Source of the DNA: Betaproteobacteria bacterium Ga0077526
Lineage (GTDB): Bacteria > Pseudomonadota > Gammaproteobacteria > Burkholderiales > Ga0077523
Assembly (NCBI GenBank): GCA_001464765.1
Contig: LNDV01000010.1
Location: 62,001-126,000, forward strand
Length of the DNA: 64,000 bases
Direction: 5' to 3'
A model generated the notes under the pieces. The model had not been told where the DNA came from. It saw nothing but the letters and a program-made list of their open reading frames with translations, and ran no database searches. Made by a program: the position numbers and the translations under genes. Of this stretch, positions 17,194 through 25,675 are shown piece after piece. Position 1 is the first letter of the stretch; each line of letters begins with the position of its first letter.

Positions 17194-17712
17194 ATGAAAT
17201 TTCTCCGGAAGTACCTGCCCAGCCGCGAAGTCCTGGAAAACCACAAGTGGCTGCGGCCCTTTGCGCCATGGCTCGGTCGGGCCCAGCTCTGGCACTTCAA
17301 CCGCCGTTCGGTCGCGCGCGGTGTCGCAATCGGCCTGTTTTTCGGCCTGCTCATTCCGGTGGCACAGATCGTTTGTGCTGCGGTGGCGGCCATCGGGGTG
17401 CGCGCCAACGTGCCCGTCGCGGCGCTGGCGACTCTCGTGACCAATCCGTTCACCTTCCCGCCCATCTACTACGGCGCCTTTCGCATCGGTCACTGGATTC
17501 TCGGAGGCGACGGCGGATCCCCTGCCGTCCTGCCGGCGGGCGCGACGGAGGCGAGCCTCGTGACCCGTCTGACCGAGTGGCTATCCACGGTGGGTCCTGC
17601 TCTGGCCCTCGGTCTGCTGATCCTTGCCGTGGTCTCCGCGCTCGTGGGTTATGCCGGCGTCCACGCCGGCTGGCGACTTGCCATCACGCTGCGCCGGCGT
17701 CGCTCCGGCTGA
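17194..17712 (+). CDS. DUF2062 membrane protein
   Basis: 172 residues. The basic N-terminus FLRKYLPSREVLENHKWLRPF is followed by membrane segments RGVAIGLFFGLLIPVAQIV and the conserved LVTNPFTFPPIYYGAFRIG. A last helix (LALGLLILAVVSALVGYAG) ends in an Arg-rich tail. This is the DUF2062 pattern; the domain also occurs fused to glycosyltransferases, but here it stands alone and its function is not known. It ends directly against the convergent nhaR stop with no gap. Confidence 0.85.
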   Translation: MKFLRKYLPSREVLENHKWLRPFAPWLGRAQLWHFNRRSVARGVAIGLFFGLLIPVAQIVCAAVAAIGVRANVPVAALATLVTNPFTFPPIYYGAFRIGHWILGGDGGSPAVLPAGATEASLVTRLTEWLSTVGPALALGLLILAVVSALVGYAGVHAGWRLAITLRRRRSG

Positions 17713-18621
17713 TCAGGGGCGCGGGATTCCAAAGAGCGAGTTGCGGGCGTGCTCCGCGATTCGCAGCACCATCGGGTGCGTGAGCTTGCGTTCGATCGAG
17801 ATCGCGTAGAACTCCATCGTGAGCATCGGCAGTTCTCCGATGGAGAGCACGTCGTACTTCCTGGCAATCTGCCCGGCAATGGCGGTAGGACCCGCAAAGA
17901 AGCCCGCGCCGGCTTCGCCGAAGGCCTTGAGCAGCGCCGTGTCGTCGAACTCTCCCACGATCTGGGGCTGGACCCGCGAATCGGCAAAATGCCTGACCAG
18001 ACGCGCGCGCAGACTCGAATGCTCTCCCGGAAGCAGGAAGGGGGCGTCCTGCAGCAGGCCCGGCAATGCCCCCCGATACTGCTGCGCGAGGTCTCGTGTG
18101 CCGAAGATTGTGGCCGTGCACTGACCCAGCAGGTGGTTGAAGCCGCGGACGGCGGCGGAATCGGGCATCGGGGTGTCGGCGACCACCAGATCCAGTCGAT
18201 TTGCCGCGAGCTGCGAGAGCAGGTCGTCCAGCGGTCCTTCGCGACAGACGAGCCGCACGGCTTTCCCGGGCGAGAGCGCCGGTTGCAGCAGGCCGTAGGC
18301 GATCGACTTCGGGACCACGTCGCACACGCCGACGCGGAAAAGCGTCGCTCGGGAGCCGCGGTCGCGAAGAGCATCCTCCAGCGCATGGCCTAGCGTGAAC
18401 ATTTCGTCGGCATAGCCGGCCACGAGCCGTCCCGTCTCCGTGAGCTGGAGTCCGCGCCCGTTACGCGTGAACAGCGCCGTGCCCACGTGCAATTCGAGCT
18501 GCTTCAACTGCTCGCTCAGGGTTTGGGGGGTGACGCCGAGCTTGTCGGCAGCCCGTGTGAGGCTCCCTGCCTGCGCCACGGACCAGAAACAGTGCAGATG
18601 CTTGTAGTTGAGACTTTCCAT
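17713..18621 (-). CDS. nhaR: LysR-family regulator NhaR
   Basis: 302 residues. The N-terminal helix-turn-helix LNYKHLHCFWSVAQAGSLTRAADKLGVTPQTLSEQLKQLE is split here only for description. The LNYxHLxxFW and VTPQT motifs are typical of NhaR, the LysR member that activates Na+/H+ antiporter genes and some surface-polysaccharide genes in enterics. The effector domain ends ARNSLFG, as in NhaR. No antiporter gene is nearby, so the target is open. It is divergent from the hibernation-factor-like gene. Confidence 0.82.
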   Translation of the reverse strand: MESLNYKHLHCFWSVAQAGSLTRAADKLGVTPQTLSEQLKQLELHVGTALFTRNGRGLQLTETGRLVAGYADEMFTLGHALEDALRDRGSRATLFRVGVCDVVPKSIAYGLLQPALSPGKAVRLVCREGPLDDLLSQLAANRLDLVVADTPMPDSAAVRGFNHLLGQCTATIFGTRDLAQQYRGALPGLLQDAPFLLPGEHSSLRARLVRHFADSRVQPQIVGEFDDTALLKAFGEAGAGFFAGPTAIAGQIARKYDVLSIGELPMLTMEFYAISIERKLTHPMVLRIAEHARNSLFGIPRP

Positions 18622-18635
18622 GGAGGACCTTCTGA

Positions 18636-18650
18636 TTCGGGTTTGCCGAA
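18636..18650. promoter_or_regulatory. Possible NhaR (LysR-type) binding site
   Basis: TTCGG-N5-CCGAA is a perfect 15-bp inverted repeat, 15 bases upstream of the nhaR start in the divergent gap. LysR regulators commonly bind T-N11-A-type repeats near their own promoters; the spacing here is close but not exact. Confidence 0.35.
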
Positions 18651-18733
18651 CAGACCGTCAATCCTGCGACTCTGTTCCCGAAATCTTGAATCTCTACACT
18701 CGTTTTTATGCAAAAAGAGCATCGGAGCAGGTC

Positions 18734-19087
18734 ATGGAGCTCGAAGTGCAGTCACGCGGCATCGGCCTCGCAGAGGAATCCAGGACCCGGGCAGTCGCCG
18801 TGCTCGCGAGAAGCCTCGCGTCATACCACGATCACATCGCCCGAGTCGTCGTGCGGTTTTTCGAGGACCTCGGGCAGCTGGATCGGGTCGAGACGACGTG
18901 TGTCGTGTTCGTCCGCCTCCATCGTGCAGCGTCCGTCGTCGTGGAGGCCCGCGATCAGGAGATCGAATTGGCGCTAGCGCGTGCCGTCCGGCTGGCATGC
19001 ACAGCCGTCGAGCACCGTCTGGATCGGCGACGGTCTGCGGTCGGAAGAACGGCGCGCCCGGAAGAGCGCGTCGTTTCCGCAGGCTGA
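18734..19087 (+). CDS. HPF/RaiA-like ribosome-hibernation factor
   Basis: 117 residues from the ATG at 18734, six bases after GGAG; an upstream in-frame start at 18608 lacks a ribosome site. The order of elements matches the small ribosome-interface fold: MELEVQSRGIGLAEESRTR, then LASYHDHIARVVVRFFED, VFVRLHRAASVVVEARDQEIELALARAVRLA and a basic end EHRLDRRRSAVGR. Such proteins bind idle 30S subunits and stabilise dormant ribosomes. The identity to classical HPF looks modest, so this is a family-level call. A strong terminator follows. Confidence 0.65.
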   Translation: MELEVQSRGIGLAEESRTRAVAVLARSLASYHDHIARVVVRFFEDLGQLDRVETTCVVFVRLHRAASVVVEARDQEIELALARAVRLACTAVEHRLDRRRSAVGRTARPEERVVSAG

Positions 19088-19160
19088 GCAACGAACGGGT
19101 ACCGGAGGGCGGACCGCGCAAGCCGGGTGATGGCAGGCAACAACGGTCCGCCTTGTTGCT

Positions 19161-19198
19161 GCCCGCCCCGATCATTCCCTCGGGGCGGGCCTTTTTTC
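19161..19198 (+). terminator. Rho-independent terminator
   Basis: GCCCGCCCCGA pairs perfectly with TCGGGGCGGGC across an 8-base loop and is followed by CTTTTTT. It ends the HPF-like transcript and abuts the stop codon of the convergent gene at 19200. On the minus strand there is no T run after the stem, so it acts mainly in the + direction. Confidence 0.92.
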
Positions 19199-19199
19199 G

Positions 19200-21470
19200 T
19201 CAGCCGATCTCGAGCGCGAACGAGGCGGTCTCGCTGCGATCATAGGAGACGAGCCGGGTGCTGCCGTTCGTGTGCTTCGCCGTCACATACAGCGTGACGC
19301 TGAAGGTGCACTTTGGCCGCACGAACGTCCCGCCCATGCCATCCGGTCCCGTCAGCATCTGCTCGAAGGTGAGCGAATCCGAGCTTTCCGCCGACCCGGT
19401 TTCCGCCACGTCGTGGTGACTGTCCGGATAGATCGGTGCATGATCCAGCGTTCCCGAGGACCCGTTGAGCCCGCGTTGCCAGCTGATGTCATAGCGTTGC
19501 ATGAACGAGTTCGCGTCCCCGTTGCCCGCGTGATCCACCCCGTTTACGTGATAGGCACGGAAGCCGATGGAGAACTCCGTGTCCGCGGCGTCGATCATGA
19601 ACTGACACTCGTCGCTGTTCGGGGTGCCGCCTTTGCGGAGATCCACGATGTCCGCCACGACGGGTGAGTTGTCCACCCAGAAGGCATGGGTGAGGTCCGG
19701 CTGGATGACCGGGACGGCGTTGTTCGGCGCGTTCTTCCAGCGCTTGAAGACGAACGGGCGGGCCTGCCCCGTGCCCGGCGCGCCATTGGGCTTGATCCGC
19801 TTGCCGTCCTTGTCGAACAGTTCGAGGATCAGCGCGTAGCGACCGTTGGGCGAGATCGCGGTCCCGTCGTTCTTCATGCCGGTCGTATCCCAGACCTGGT
19901 GAGCCTGCGCGATGCCCATCCGCCACTCGTTCACGCCGAGTTCCCAGTACGGGATCGTGAACAGGTTGCTCTCGCCGCCGGCTGCGGGTGCCGGCAGCGG
20001 GCCGAGCACCACCGGTTCCCAGACCTGCGGGCCGGTTCCGCCGATGATGCGCCGTTCCCACGCGACCTTCTCGTCCAGAATCTCCGGCGTGCCGACAATC
20101 TGACCGGCGTCGTCGATCGCGGCGACCTTCAGACGATAGAACTTCGCGCCAACCGCCGGTTGCTTCATTTCCGGTGTGATCAGCAGATGCAGCGCCAGCG
20201 AGGAAGCCCACGGGCAGCCCGGGGTGCCCTGGAAGACGACGGTTCCGTCGTCGGTGGCGAGCGGCGCAAGGCGCGACTCCGCCGTCTGGTCGGGGAAATT
20301 GAAGTGTTCCGTGGTGCCGACCACGTCGAGCATGGCGTACGCCGTGCCGTCGCCGGGACGATCCGGCTCGTTGCAGACGATGGCCCGCTTGTCGTGGGAG
20401 TGCAGCGTCGCCGAATCATCGGCGCCGAAGTAGTCGTGTGCCGCGAGGCCGTCGTAGACGACGACCCACGAGCCGCCGATCAGCTGCTTCACCTTGTAGG
20501 CGAAGACACGATGGCAGTGGGTGCCCGCCTGGGACAGCTTCGGCCAGTCGAGGAAGCAGAAGTCGAATCGTCCGCCCGGCTGCAGCGCCGTCTCGCCGAT
20601 CTTGCGCGTGGTGCATCGGCACAACAGCGGGTGCAGGTGCGGCCGCAGTTCGATGTACTCCCGCTGCAGCGCGATGTTGGGCAGCTTGCGCAGGGCCTCG
20701 TAGTCGTCGAGCAGCTTGCGCGGCGGGACGGCCGAAAGCTGGATCGCTGTGGGGTCCAATGCGGCCCGACGGGATTTCGCCGAGGCCTTCAGCGCACGGC
20801 TGCGGAACGGGAACGGGCCGATCGGGTCGGGGCCCGGCCACGGGTCCGGAACGGGGTCGGGCAGCGGGATCGGGAGATAGCCGAGGATGTCACGCAGCCG
20901 GTCGAGCAGATCGGGCACGTGAATGGACGTGCAGCAGCATTCCCGCTCATAGACCTCGACGATGCCGTCGCACAGAGGCAGGCAACGCCACGGGAACAGG
21001 TGCGGCCGGAACTCGAGCGCGTCGGGCCGAATCGACTGGGAAAGCGCGAGCCGTGCGGTCGGCAGCTTGTCGAAGATCGGCAGCGCGACCAGATCCCACC
21101 ACCAAGGCCTGCACTTGAACGCCTGGCCGGAGACACAGGTGAAGTGGAAGCGGAACCGCTCCCAGAGATTGCGTCCGAGGGTGAGGCCGGACTTCTGCCA
21201 GCGATCCGCGACCGACCCGGCGCGATAGCGCACGAGCACATCGGGCGGCAGGTCGGCGATATCCTCGCTGTCCGGTCCGAGAGCAATGTGGGACACCTTC
21301 TGCAGGACCTCGCCGAGGTCGATCGACGAGCCTTCCGAGATGGCCAGCTTGCGAAGCGGACGCCCTGAGGGATCGACCTCGTAGGCGGCGATGCGCGGCG
21401 GCAGTTGTCCTGATTCGAGACCCACGAAACGAATCTCGACACTGGAACGCTTGGGACTTTCCTTGGGCAT
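19200..21470 (-). CDS. Large protein of unknown function with repeated RPHL-Cys motifs
   Basis: 756 residues from the ATG at 21470, seven bases after GGAG; a longer frame to 21632 lacks a ribosome site. I do not recognise the family. No signal peptide or membrane helix is seen. An N-terminal beta-rich part (about residues 10-110) is followed by a Cys-rich section with EFRPHLFPWRCLPLC (about 153-167) and a CCC triplet near 178-180. A Pro-rich linker (about 200-222) comes next, then a second copy-like motif ELRPHLHPLLCRC (about 274-286). The rest is a long beta-rich region that could be Ig- or carbohydrate-binding-like, ending in SETASFALEIG. It stands alone, facing a terminator on one side and a gene-free 340 bp on the other. 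Confidence 0.75.
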   Translation of the reverse strand: MPKESPKRSSVEIRFVGLESGQLPPRIAAYEVDPSGRPLRKLAISEGSSIDLGEVLQKVSHIALGPDSEDIADLPPDVLVRYRAGSVADRWQKSGLTLGRNLWERFRFHFTCVSGQAFKCRPWWWDLVALPIFDKLPTARLALSQSIRPDALEFRPHLFPWRCLPLCDGIVEVYERECCCTSIHVPDLLDRLRDILGYLPIPLPDPVPDPWPGPDPIGPFPFRSRALKASAKSRRAALDPTAIQLSAVPPRKLLDDYEALRKLPNIALQREYIELRPHLHPLLCRCTTRKIGETALQPGGRFDFCFLDWPKLSQAGTHCHRVFAYKVKQLIGGSWVVVYDGLAAHDYFGADDSATLHSHDKRAIVCNEPDRPGDGTAYAMLDVVGTTEHFNFPDQTAESRLAPLATDDGTVVFQGTPGCPWASSLALHLLITPEMKQPAVGAKFYRLKVAAIDDAGQIVGTPEILDEKVAWERRIIGGTGPQVWEPVVLGPLPAPAAGGESNLFTIPYWELGVNEWRMGIAQAHQVWDTTGMKNDGTAISPNGRYALILELFDKDGKRIKPNGAPGTGQARPFVFKRWKNAPNNAVPVIQPDLTHAFWVDNSPVVADIVDLRKGGTPNSDECQFMIDAADTEFSIGFRAYHVNGVDHAGNGDANSFMQRYDISWQRGLNGSSGTLDHAPIYPDSHHDVAETGSAESSDSLTFEQMLTGPDGMGGTFVRPKCTFSVTLYVTAKHTNGSTRLVSYDRSETASFALEIG

Positions 21471-21811
21471 GATGATCTCCGTGACAGCAGCAATGCGATG
21501 ACGTGTCGCGCTCCGCGAAGCGGGGCGCACGATGGCAGCGGAGTGTGGGAAAGCAGGTCTCCGAAACATCCGGACCCGGTGGCGGCGCGGGTGGCCGAGG
21601 ATCACGGGCTGCGGAATCCGCAGGCGTGTCACCCCTTCGATGGGGGCGCGAGGGACGGATGCTTGCCAGGGAAGACGGTCGTGCCGCGGGAGAGATGCCG
21701 CGACGATTGCCGATTCCCGGAACGAACCTTATGCCGTTCGGGTATCGGCGGACATACGAGGGATGAGATACCCGGGCGCTTCGGCGCCCGGGGGAAGACC
21801 GCGGGGCTCGC
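21471..21811. other. 341-bp gap with a perfect UUCG hairpin
   Basis: No gene is supported here. The one clear structure is at 21771-21792: CCCGGGCGC-TTCG-GCGCCCGGG, a 9-bp perfect stem with a tetraloop, just downstream of the potD-like stop (minus strand). It lacks a T run on either strand, so it could protect the 3' end of the ABC-transporter mRNA or be a weak terminator. The part near 21471 should hold the promoter of the unknown 756-residue gene, but no clear -35/-10 pair was found. Confidence 0.5.
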
Positions 21812-22846
21812 TCAGTTCGTCTTGACCTTCGTCCACGCGCGATCGTAGGTCTTCAGGTCCTTGCCGAGGTCCTCGAAGATCTGCAGCTTGGCCCGCACGG
21901 CCGGAGGCGGGTTGATGTTCGTGTTGGACTTGATCTCCGGCGGCAGGAGATCGAGTGCCTTGATGTTCACCGACCCGTTCTTCTGCTGGATCGTGTTCAG
22001 CACGGAGATCTCGGGGCGCATCATGAACTGCAGGAACTTGAGCGCGTTCGCCTTGTTGGGCGCGCTCTTGAGGACACAGATGTCCTCCTGGTACATCGTC
22101 GCGCCCTCCTCCGGAATCACATAGGCGAGGGTGTCGGGTTTCTCCAGCACGTACATCATCGCCCCCACGAAGTAGTGGGCCGCATGCAAGTCGCCGGACT
22201 GCACGAGCGGAACCACCTCGTAGGTGAAGGCGCCGATATTGGCCTTGTGCTTGAGGATCATCTCCTGAGCCGACTTCACCTCCTTCGGATCGCGCGAATT
22301 GACTGATTTGCCATTCAGGATGAGTCCGACGCCCAGGGTCTCGCGCATGTCATCGAGCATCGCGACCTTCTTGGGATTCTTCGCGGCGTAGTCGAAGAAG
22401 TCCTTCCAGGACTTGAGCTGCGGAATCTTCTTCTTGTTGTAGAAGATGCCGACGGTGCCCCAGGCGTAGGGCAGGCAGTATTCGCCCTTCGGATCGGACT
22501 TCGCCCGCAGCGCGGCCGGGTCGATGTTGGCGAACCCGGGCATCCGGTTCGCATCCGTCTTTTCGAGCAGCCCCAGCTTGGCCAGGATGTCGTGCATATG
22601 CACGGAAGGGAACACGATGTCGTAGCCGGTGGCGCCGGCCTGGATCTTCGCGAGCATCTCCTCGTTGGACGCGTACGTATCGAGCGTCACCTTGACGCCG
22701 AACTCCTTGCCGAACCGGTCGAGGATCTCCGGGTTGATGTAGTCACCCCAGTTGTAGAGCGCGAGTTTGCCTTCGGCGCTGGCGGCCGCGGGCAGGGTGA
22801 GGGCGATGACGGCAAGGGCGGAGGAAAGACGGACTCGGAAGGACAT
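21812..22846 (-). CDS. potD: Polyamine-type ABC transporter substrate-binding protein (PotD/PotF family)
   Basis: 344 residues from the ATG at 22846 (GGAG upstream). A signal peptide ending AAASA precedes the mature start EGKLALYNWGDYINPEILDRF, the hallmark of PotD/PotF. Further family motifs are YASNEEMLAKIQAGATGYDIVFPS, YCLPYAWGTVGIFYNK and the closing RPEISVLN and Trp-Thr-Lys end. It binds spermidine or putrescine in the periplasm in known members. It is the last gene of a five-gene transporter block; the ligand here is inferred from family only. Confidence 0.88.
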   Translation of the reverse strand: MSFRVRLSSALAVIALTLPAAASAEGKLALYNWGDYINPEILDRFGKEFGVKVTLDTYASNEEMLAKIQAGATGYDIVFPSVHMHDILAKLGLLEKTDANRMPGFANIDPAALRAKSDPKGEYCLPYAWGTVGIFYNKKKIPQLKSWKDFFDYAAKNPKKVAMLDDMRETLGVGLILNGKSVNSRDPKEVKSAQEMILKHKANIGAFTYEVVPLVQSGDLHAAHYFVGAMMYVLEKPDTLAYVIPEEGATMYQEDICVLKSAPNKANALKFLQFMMRPEISVLNTIQQKNGSVNIKALDLLPPEIKSNTNINPPPAVRAKLQIFEDLGKDLKTYDRAWTKVKTN

Positions 22847-22859
22847 GGGAAGGCTCCTG

Positions 22860-23948
22860 TCAGGAAAATCGGGTTCCGGCACTCACGAGGGTTCGCAGAA
22901 CGTCGTGATCGATGGCGCGCACGATGGCGCCGCATGGGCGAAAGGTCGGTGTGTCCTCGGCGGCGACGAGCGCATTGACCACGGCCTCCTCGACGGCCTG
23001 TACGGCGGCTTCGTATACCCGGTCGAAGTGCTCGTCGTTGATCGCGTCGAGTCGCCAGGCGGGTGTGCCGTACTGCGGAAGCTCGATGGGATTGGCCACG
23101 CTGAACGCGAGGAAGATATCTCCGGAGTTGTTGCCGCCCGGTGTGCCGCCTCGGCCGATGCCAAGCGTCGCCCGCTTGGCAAGCCGCGTGAGCTGGTTGG
23201 GCAGCATGGGCAGGTCCGTCGCAAGGATCACGATGATGGAGCCCTGCTCCTGAGAGAAGAGCCGGTCGTCGGGCAGGTGCCGTCCGATGGGCACGCCCAG
23301 CACGGTGAGCCAGTCGCGGATGCCGTGGTTTGCCTGAACCAGGGCGCCGACGGTGCCGAGGCGGTCCGGAAGTTCCACGAGCCGGGACGACGTGCCGGTT
23401 CCGCCCTTGAACTCGTAGCAGATCATTCCGGTGCCGCCGCCGACATTGCCTTCGGCCACCGGCCCGGGCCGGGCGTTTTCGAGCGCCTCAAGGGCATCGG
23501 CTTCGGTTACGTGCTGCCCGTAGATGTCGTTCAGTACGCCGTCGTAGGTCTCGGCCACCACCGGCATGGCCCACAGATGCAGGTCGTCGAATGCTGCCCG
23601 GTAGCGCCGGATCATCCATCGAACGGCGGCGTGATGCACGATGCCGACGCTGTGAGTGTTGGTGATGCAGATCGGGCCGTTGAAGTAGCCGGCGTCGCGG
23701 ATCCAGTGGGTGCCCGTCATCTCGCCGTTGCCGTTCAAGGCGAAGGCGCCTGCCCAGGCGGGATGCAGCGACGGCGTGTCCCAGCGGGGAACGATCGCGG
23801 TGACGCCGGTGCGCACCTGCGTCGGACCGTCGCCGACGAGAGTCTTGAACCCGACACCGATGCCACGAACGTCGGTGATGGCGTTCCAGGGGCCCGGGCG
23901 GCCGGGGAAGGGCAGGCCCAGATCGCGCGCGCGCGGGCGGCGGCTCAC
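22860..23948 (-). CDS. P1-family peptidase (DmpA/BapA-type aminopeptidase)
   Basis: 362 residues from a GTG at 23948. P1 (DmpA/BapA) enzymes are Ntn-fold hydrolases made as a precursor that cuts itself before a Ser, the new N-terminal nucleophile. Here that Ser is predicted to be Ser275 in PGGNNSGDIFLAFS. Other motifs are ITDVRGIGVG, TNTHSVGIVHHA and EGNVGGGTGMICYEFKGG. Characterised members release N-terminal L-, D- or beta-amino acids or cleave amino-amides. It sits between potC (9-bp gap) and potD (13-bp gap), so it is part of the transporter operon, which is unusual. It has no signal peptide, so it is cytoplasmic. Confidence 0.85.
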   Translation of the reverse strand: MSRRPRARDLGLPFPGRPGPWNAITDVRGIGVGFKTLVGDGPTQVRTGVTAIVPRWDTPSLHPAWAGAFALNGNGEMTGTHWIRDAGYFNGPICITNTHSVGIVHHAAVRWMIRRYRAAFDDLHLWAMPVVAETYDGVLNDIYGQHVTEADALEALENARPGPVAEGNVGGGTGMICYEFKGGTGTSSRLVELPDRLGTVGALVQANHGIRDWLTVLGVPIGRHLPDDRLFSQEQGSIIVILATDLPMLPNQLTRLAKRATLGIGRGGTPGGNNSGDIFLAFSVANPIELPQYGTPAWRLDAINDEHFDRVYEAAVQAVEEAVVNALVAAEDTPTFRPCGAIVRAIDHDVLRTLVSAGTRFS

Positions 23949-23957
23949 CGGGACGTC

Positions 23958-24782
23958 CTATTGGCGGCGCGACCGAAGCCACAGCCCCGTCGCGGCGACC
24001 ACGAACGAGAACGCGAGCAAGAGCATCGCAATGGCGTTGATTTCGGGCTTGATCCCACGGCGCAGCACTCCGTAGATGAAGAGCGGTAGGGTAGTCGAGT
24101 CGACGCCGGCGATGAAGTACGTGATGACGAGATCGTCCATCGAGATGATGAAGGCCAGCAGCGCCCCGCCGGCGATCCCGGGCAGGAGCTGCGGCAACGT
24201 CACGCGCTTGAACGTGACCCACGGGGACGCGCCGAGGTCTGCGGAGGCTTCCTCCAGGTCGGCCGTCATCCCGGCGAGCCGGGCGCTTACCACCACGAAG
24301 ACGTAGCTCGACAGGAACACGCAGTGGCCGGCCACGATGGTGGACAGACCCGGTTCGACACCGACCCCGACGAAGAAGATCAGGAGAGCGATTCCCAGCA
24401 CGATGTCCGGCATGATCATCGGCAGGACCAGAAGAGCCTGGTAGAGAGGCTTCAGCGCGAATCGGTGGCGGCCGAGGGCGAGCGCCGTGGCGGTGCCGAT
24501 GGCCGTGGATACCACGGTGGCGAACAGCGCCACCACGACGCTGTTGCGTACGGCGGCGACCAGCGTGGCCGTCGATTCCACGTAGTTCTCCGACTTCGCC
24601 AATTGCGTCGGCAGGCCGAAGATCGAGCGGTACCAGTCGAGGGTGAAACCCTCCCACGCCATCATGTTGACCACGTTCGAGTTGAACGAGTAGACGAAGA
24701 TGAGCGCGACAGGCAGGTACAGGATCAGGAGGAAGCCTGCCCCCCAGGCCGACAGGACGCGATCGGCCGTCGTGCGCTTCAT
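23958..24782 (-). CDS. potC: Polyamine-type ABC transporter permease (PotC/PotI family)
   Basis: 274 residues from the ATG at 24782, overlapping the potB stop as ATGA. Six membrane helices can be placed, beginning LSAWGAGFLLILYLPVALIFVYSF, the usual PotC/PotI start. The EAA loop that docks the ATPase is EEASADLGASPWVTFKRVTLPQLLPGI. It forms the channel with PotB. A longer in-frame start at 25061 would be buried in potB and is rejected. Confidence 0.9.
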   Translation of the reverse strand: MKRTTADRVLSAWGAGFLLILYLPVALIFVYSFNSNVVNMMAWEGFTLDWYRSIFGLPTQLAKSENYVESTATLVAAVRNSVVVALFATVVSTAIGTATALALGRHRFALKPLYQALLVLPMIMPDIVLGIALLIFFVGVGVEPGLSTIVAGHCVFLSSYVFVVVSARLAGMTADLEEASADLGASPWVTFKRVTLPQLLPGIAGGALLAFIISMDDLVITYFIAGVDSTTLPLFIYGVLRRGIKPEINAIAMLLLAFSFVVAATGLWLRSRRQ

Positions 24783-25675
24783 GAGCGCACCGACGGGTTC
24801 GCCCGCCCGGCGCGCAGCGCGACGGCGAGCATGAACACGAGGATCGATGCCAGTACCAGCATCGCCAGGGCTGCCCCGAAAGGCCAGTTGCGGGCCGCGA
24901 GGAACTGCTGCTCGATGGTGTTGCCGACCAGCATGACCTTCGCACCACCCAGCAGCGCCGGCACGACGAAGTTGCCGAAGGCCGGTATGAAGACGATGAC
25001 GCACCCGCCCAGGATGCCCGGCGCGGTGAGCGGCAGCACGACGCGCACGAATGTCCGCCACGGCGTGGCACCGAGATCGGCCGATGCCTGCAGCAGCGCC
25101 GGATCGAGTTTTTCCACCGCGGCGTAAAGCGGGAGGAACATGAAGGGGAGCAGCACGTACACGAGGCCGATGATCACTGCGGCTTCAGTGAACATGAGAT
25201 CGGGCGCGAAGGCCGCGAGGCCGAGCGTGTCGAGTGCCGTGTTGAGGAATCCGGTCGGCCTCAGGATGAGCATCCAGGCGTAGACGCGGATGATGAGATT
25301 CGCGAAGAACGGCAGCGTCACCAGGAACAGGAACAGATTCTTGCGCGGGGCAGGCAGCCGGCTTACCCAGAAAGCGGCCGGGTAGCACACGACCAGGCAG
25401 ACGGCGGCCGTGATGGTGGCGAGACGCAGCGAGCGCAGGAGAATGGCGGCATAGACCGGGTCGAACTCCTCCACGTCGCCGAGCGGCGCGCCTAGCACGC
25501 GCCCGTAGTTGAAAGGATAGAACTCCCATTCCACGCCGCCATACAGCCCGGGGGAAAGGAAGCTGTAGGTCGCCATGATGCCGAGCGGTACCAGGAAGAG
25601 TCCGGCCAGCAGCAGCGTCGCCGGCGCGAGGAGCCCGACGAGTCGCCAGCGGACCGGTCGTCGCGCGGGTCTCAT
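24779..25675 (-). CDS. potB: Polyamine-type ABC transporter permease (PotB/PotH family)
   Basis: 298 residues. The first helix (LLAPATLLLAGLFLVPLGIM) is followed by the long periplasmic loop typical of PotB/PotH, then NLIIRVYAWMLILRPTGFLN. The EAA loop is LQASADLGATPWRTFVRVVLPLTAPGI, followed by PAFGNFVVPALLGG. It overlaps potA (ATGA) and potC (ATGA), so the three are translationally coupled. Confidence 0.92.
   Translation of the reverse strand: MRPARRPVRWRLVGLLAPATLLLAGLFLVPLGIMATYSFLSPGLYGGVEWEFYPFNYGRVLGAPLGDVEEFDPVYAAILLRSLRLATITAAVCLVVCYPAAFWVSRLPAPRKNLFLFLVTLPFFANLIIRVYAWMLILRPTGFLNTALDTLGLAAFAPDLMFTEAAVIIGLVYVLLPFMFLPLYAAVEKLDPALLQASADLGATPWRTFVRVVLPLTAPGILGGCVIVFIPAFGNFVVPALLGGAKVMLVGNTIEQQFLAARNWPFGAALAMLVLASILVFMLAVALRAGRANPSVRS

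Noticed and set aside
22768..24089. 440-codon plus-strand frame opposite potD and the P1 peptidase
   Set aside because: Antisense to two well-supported genes and without recognisable domains.
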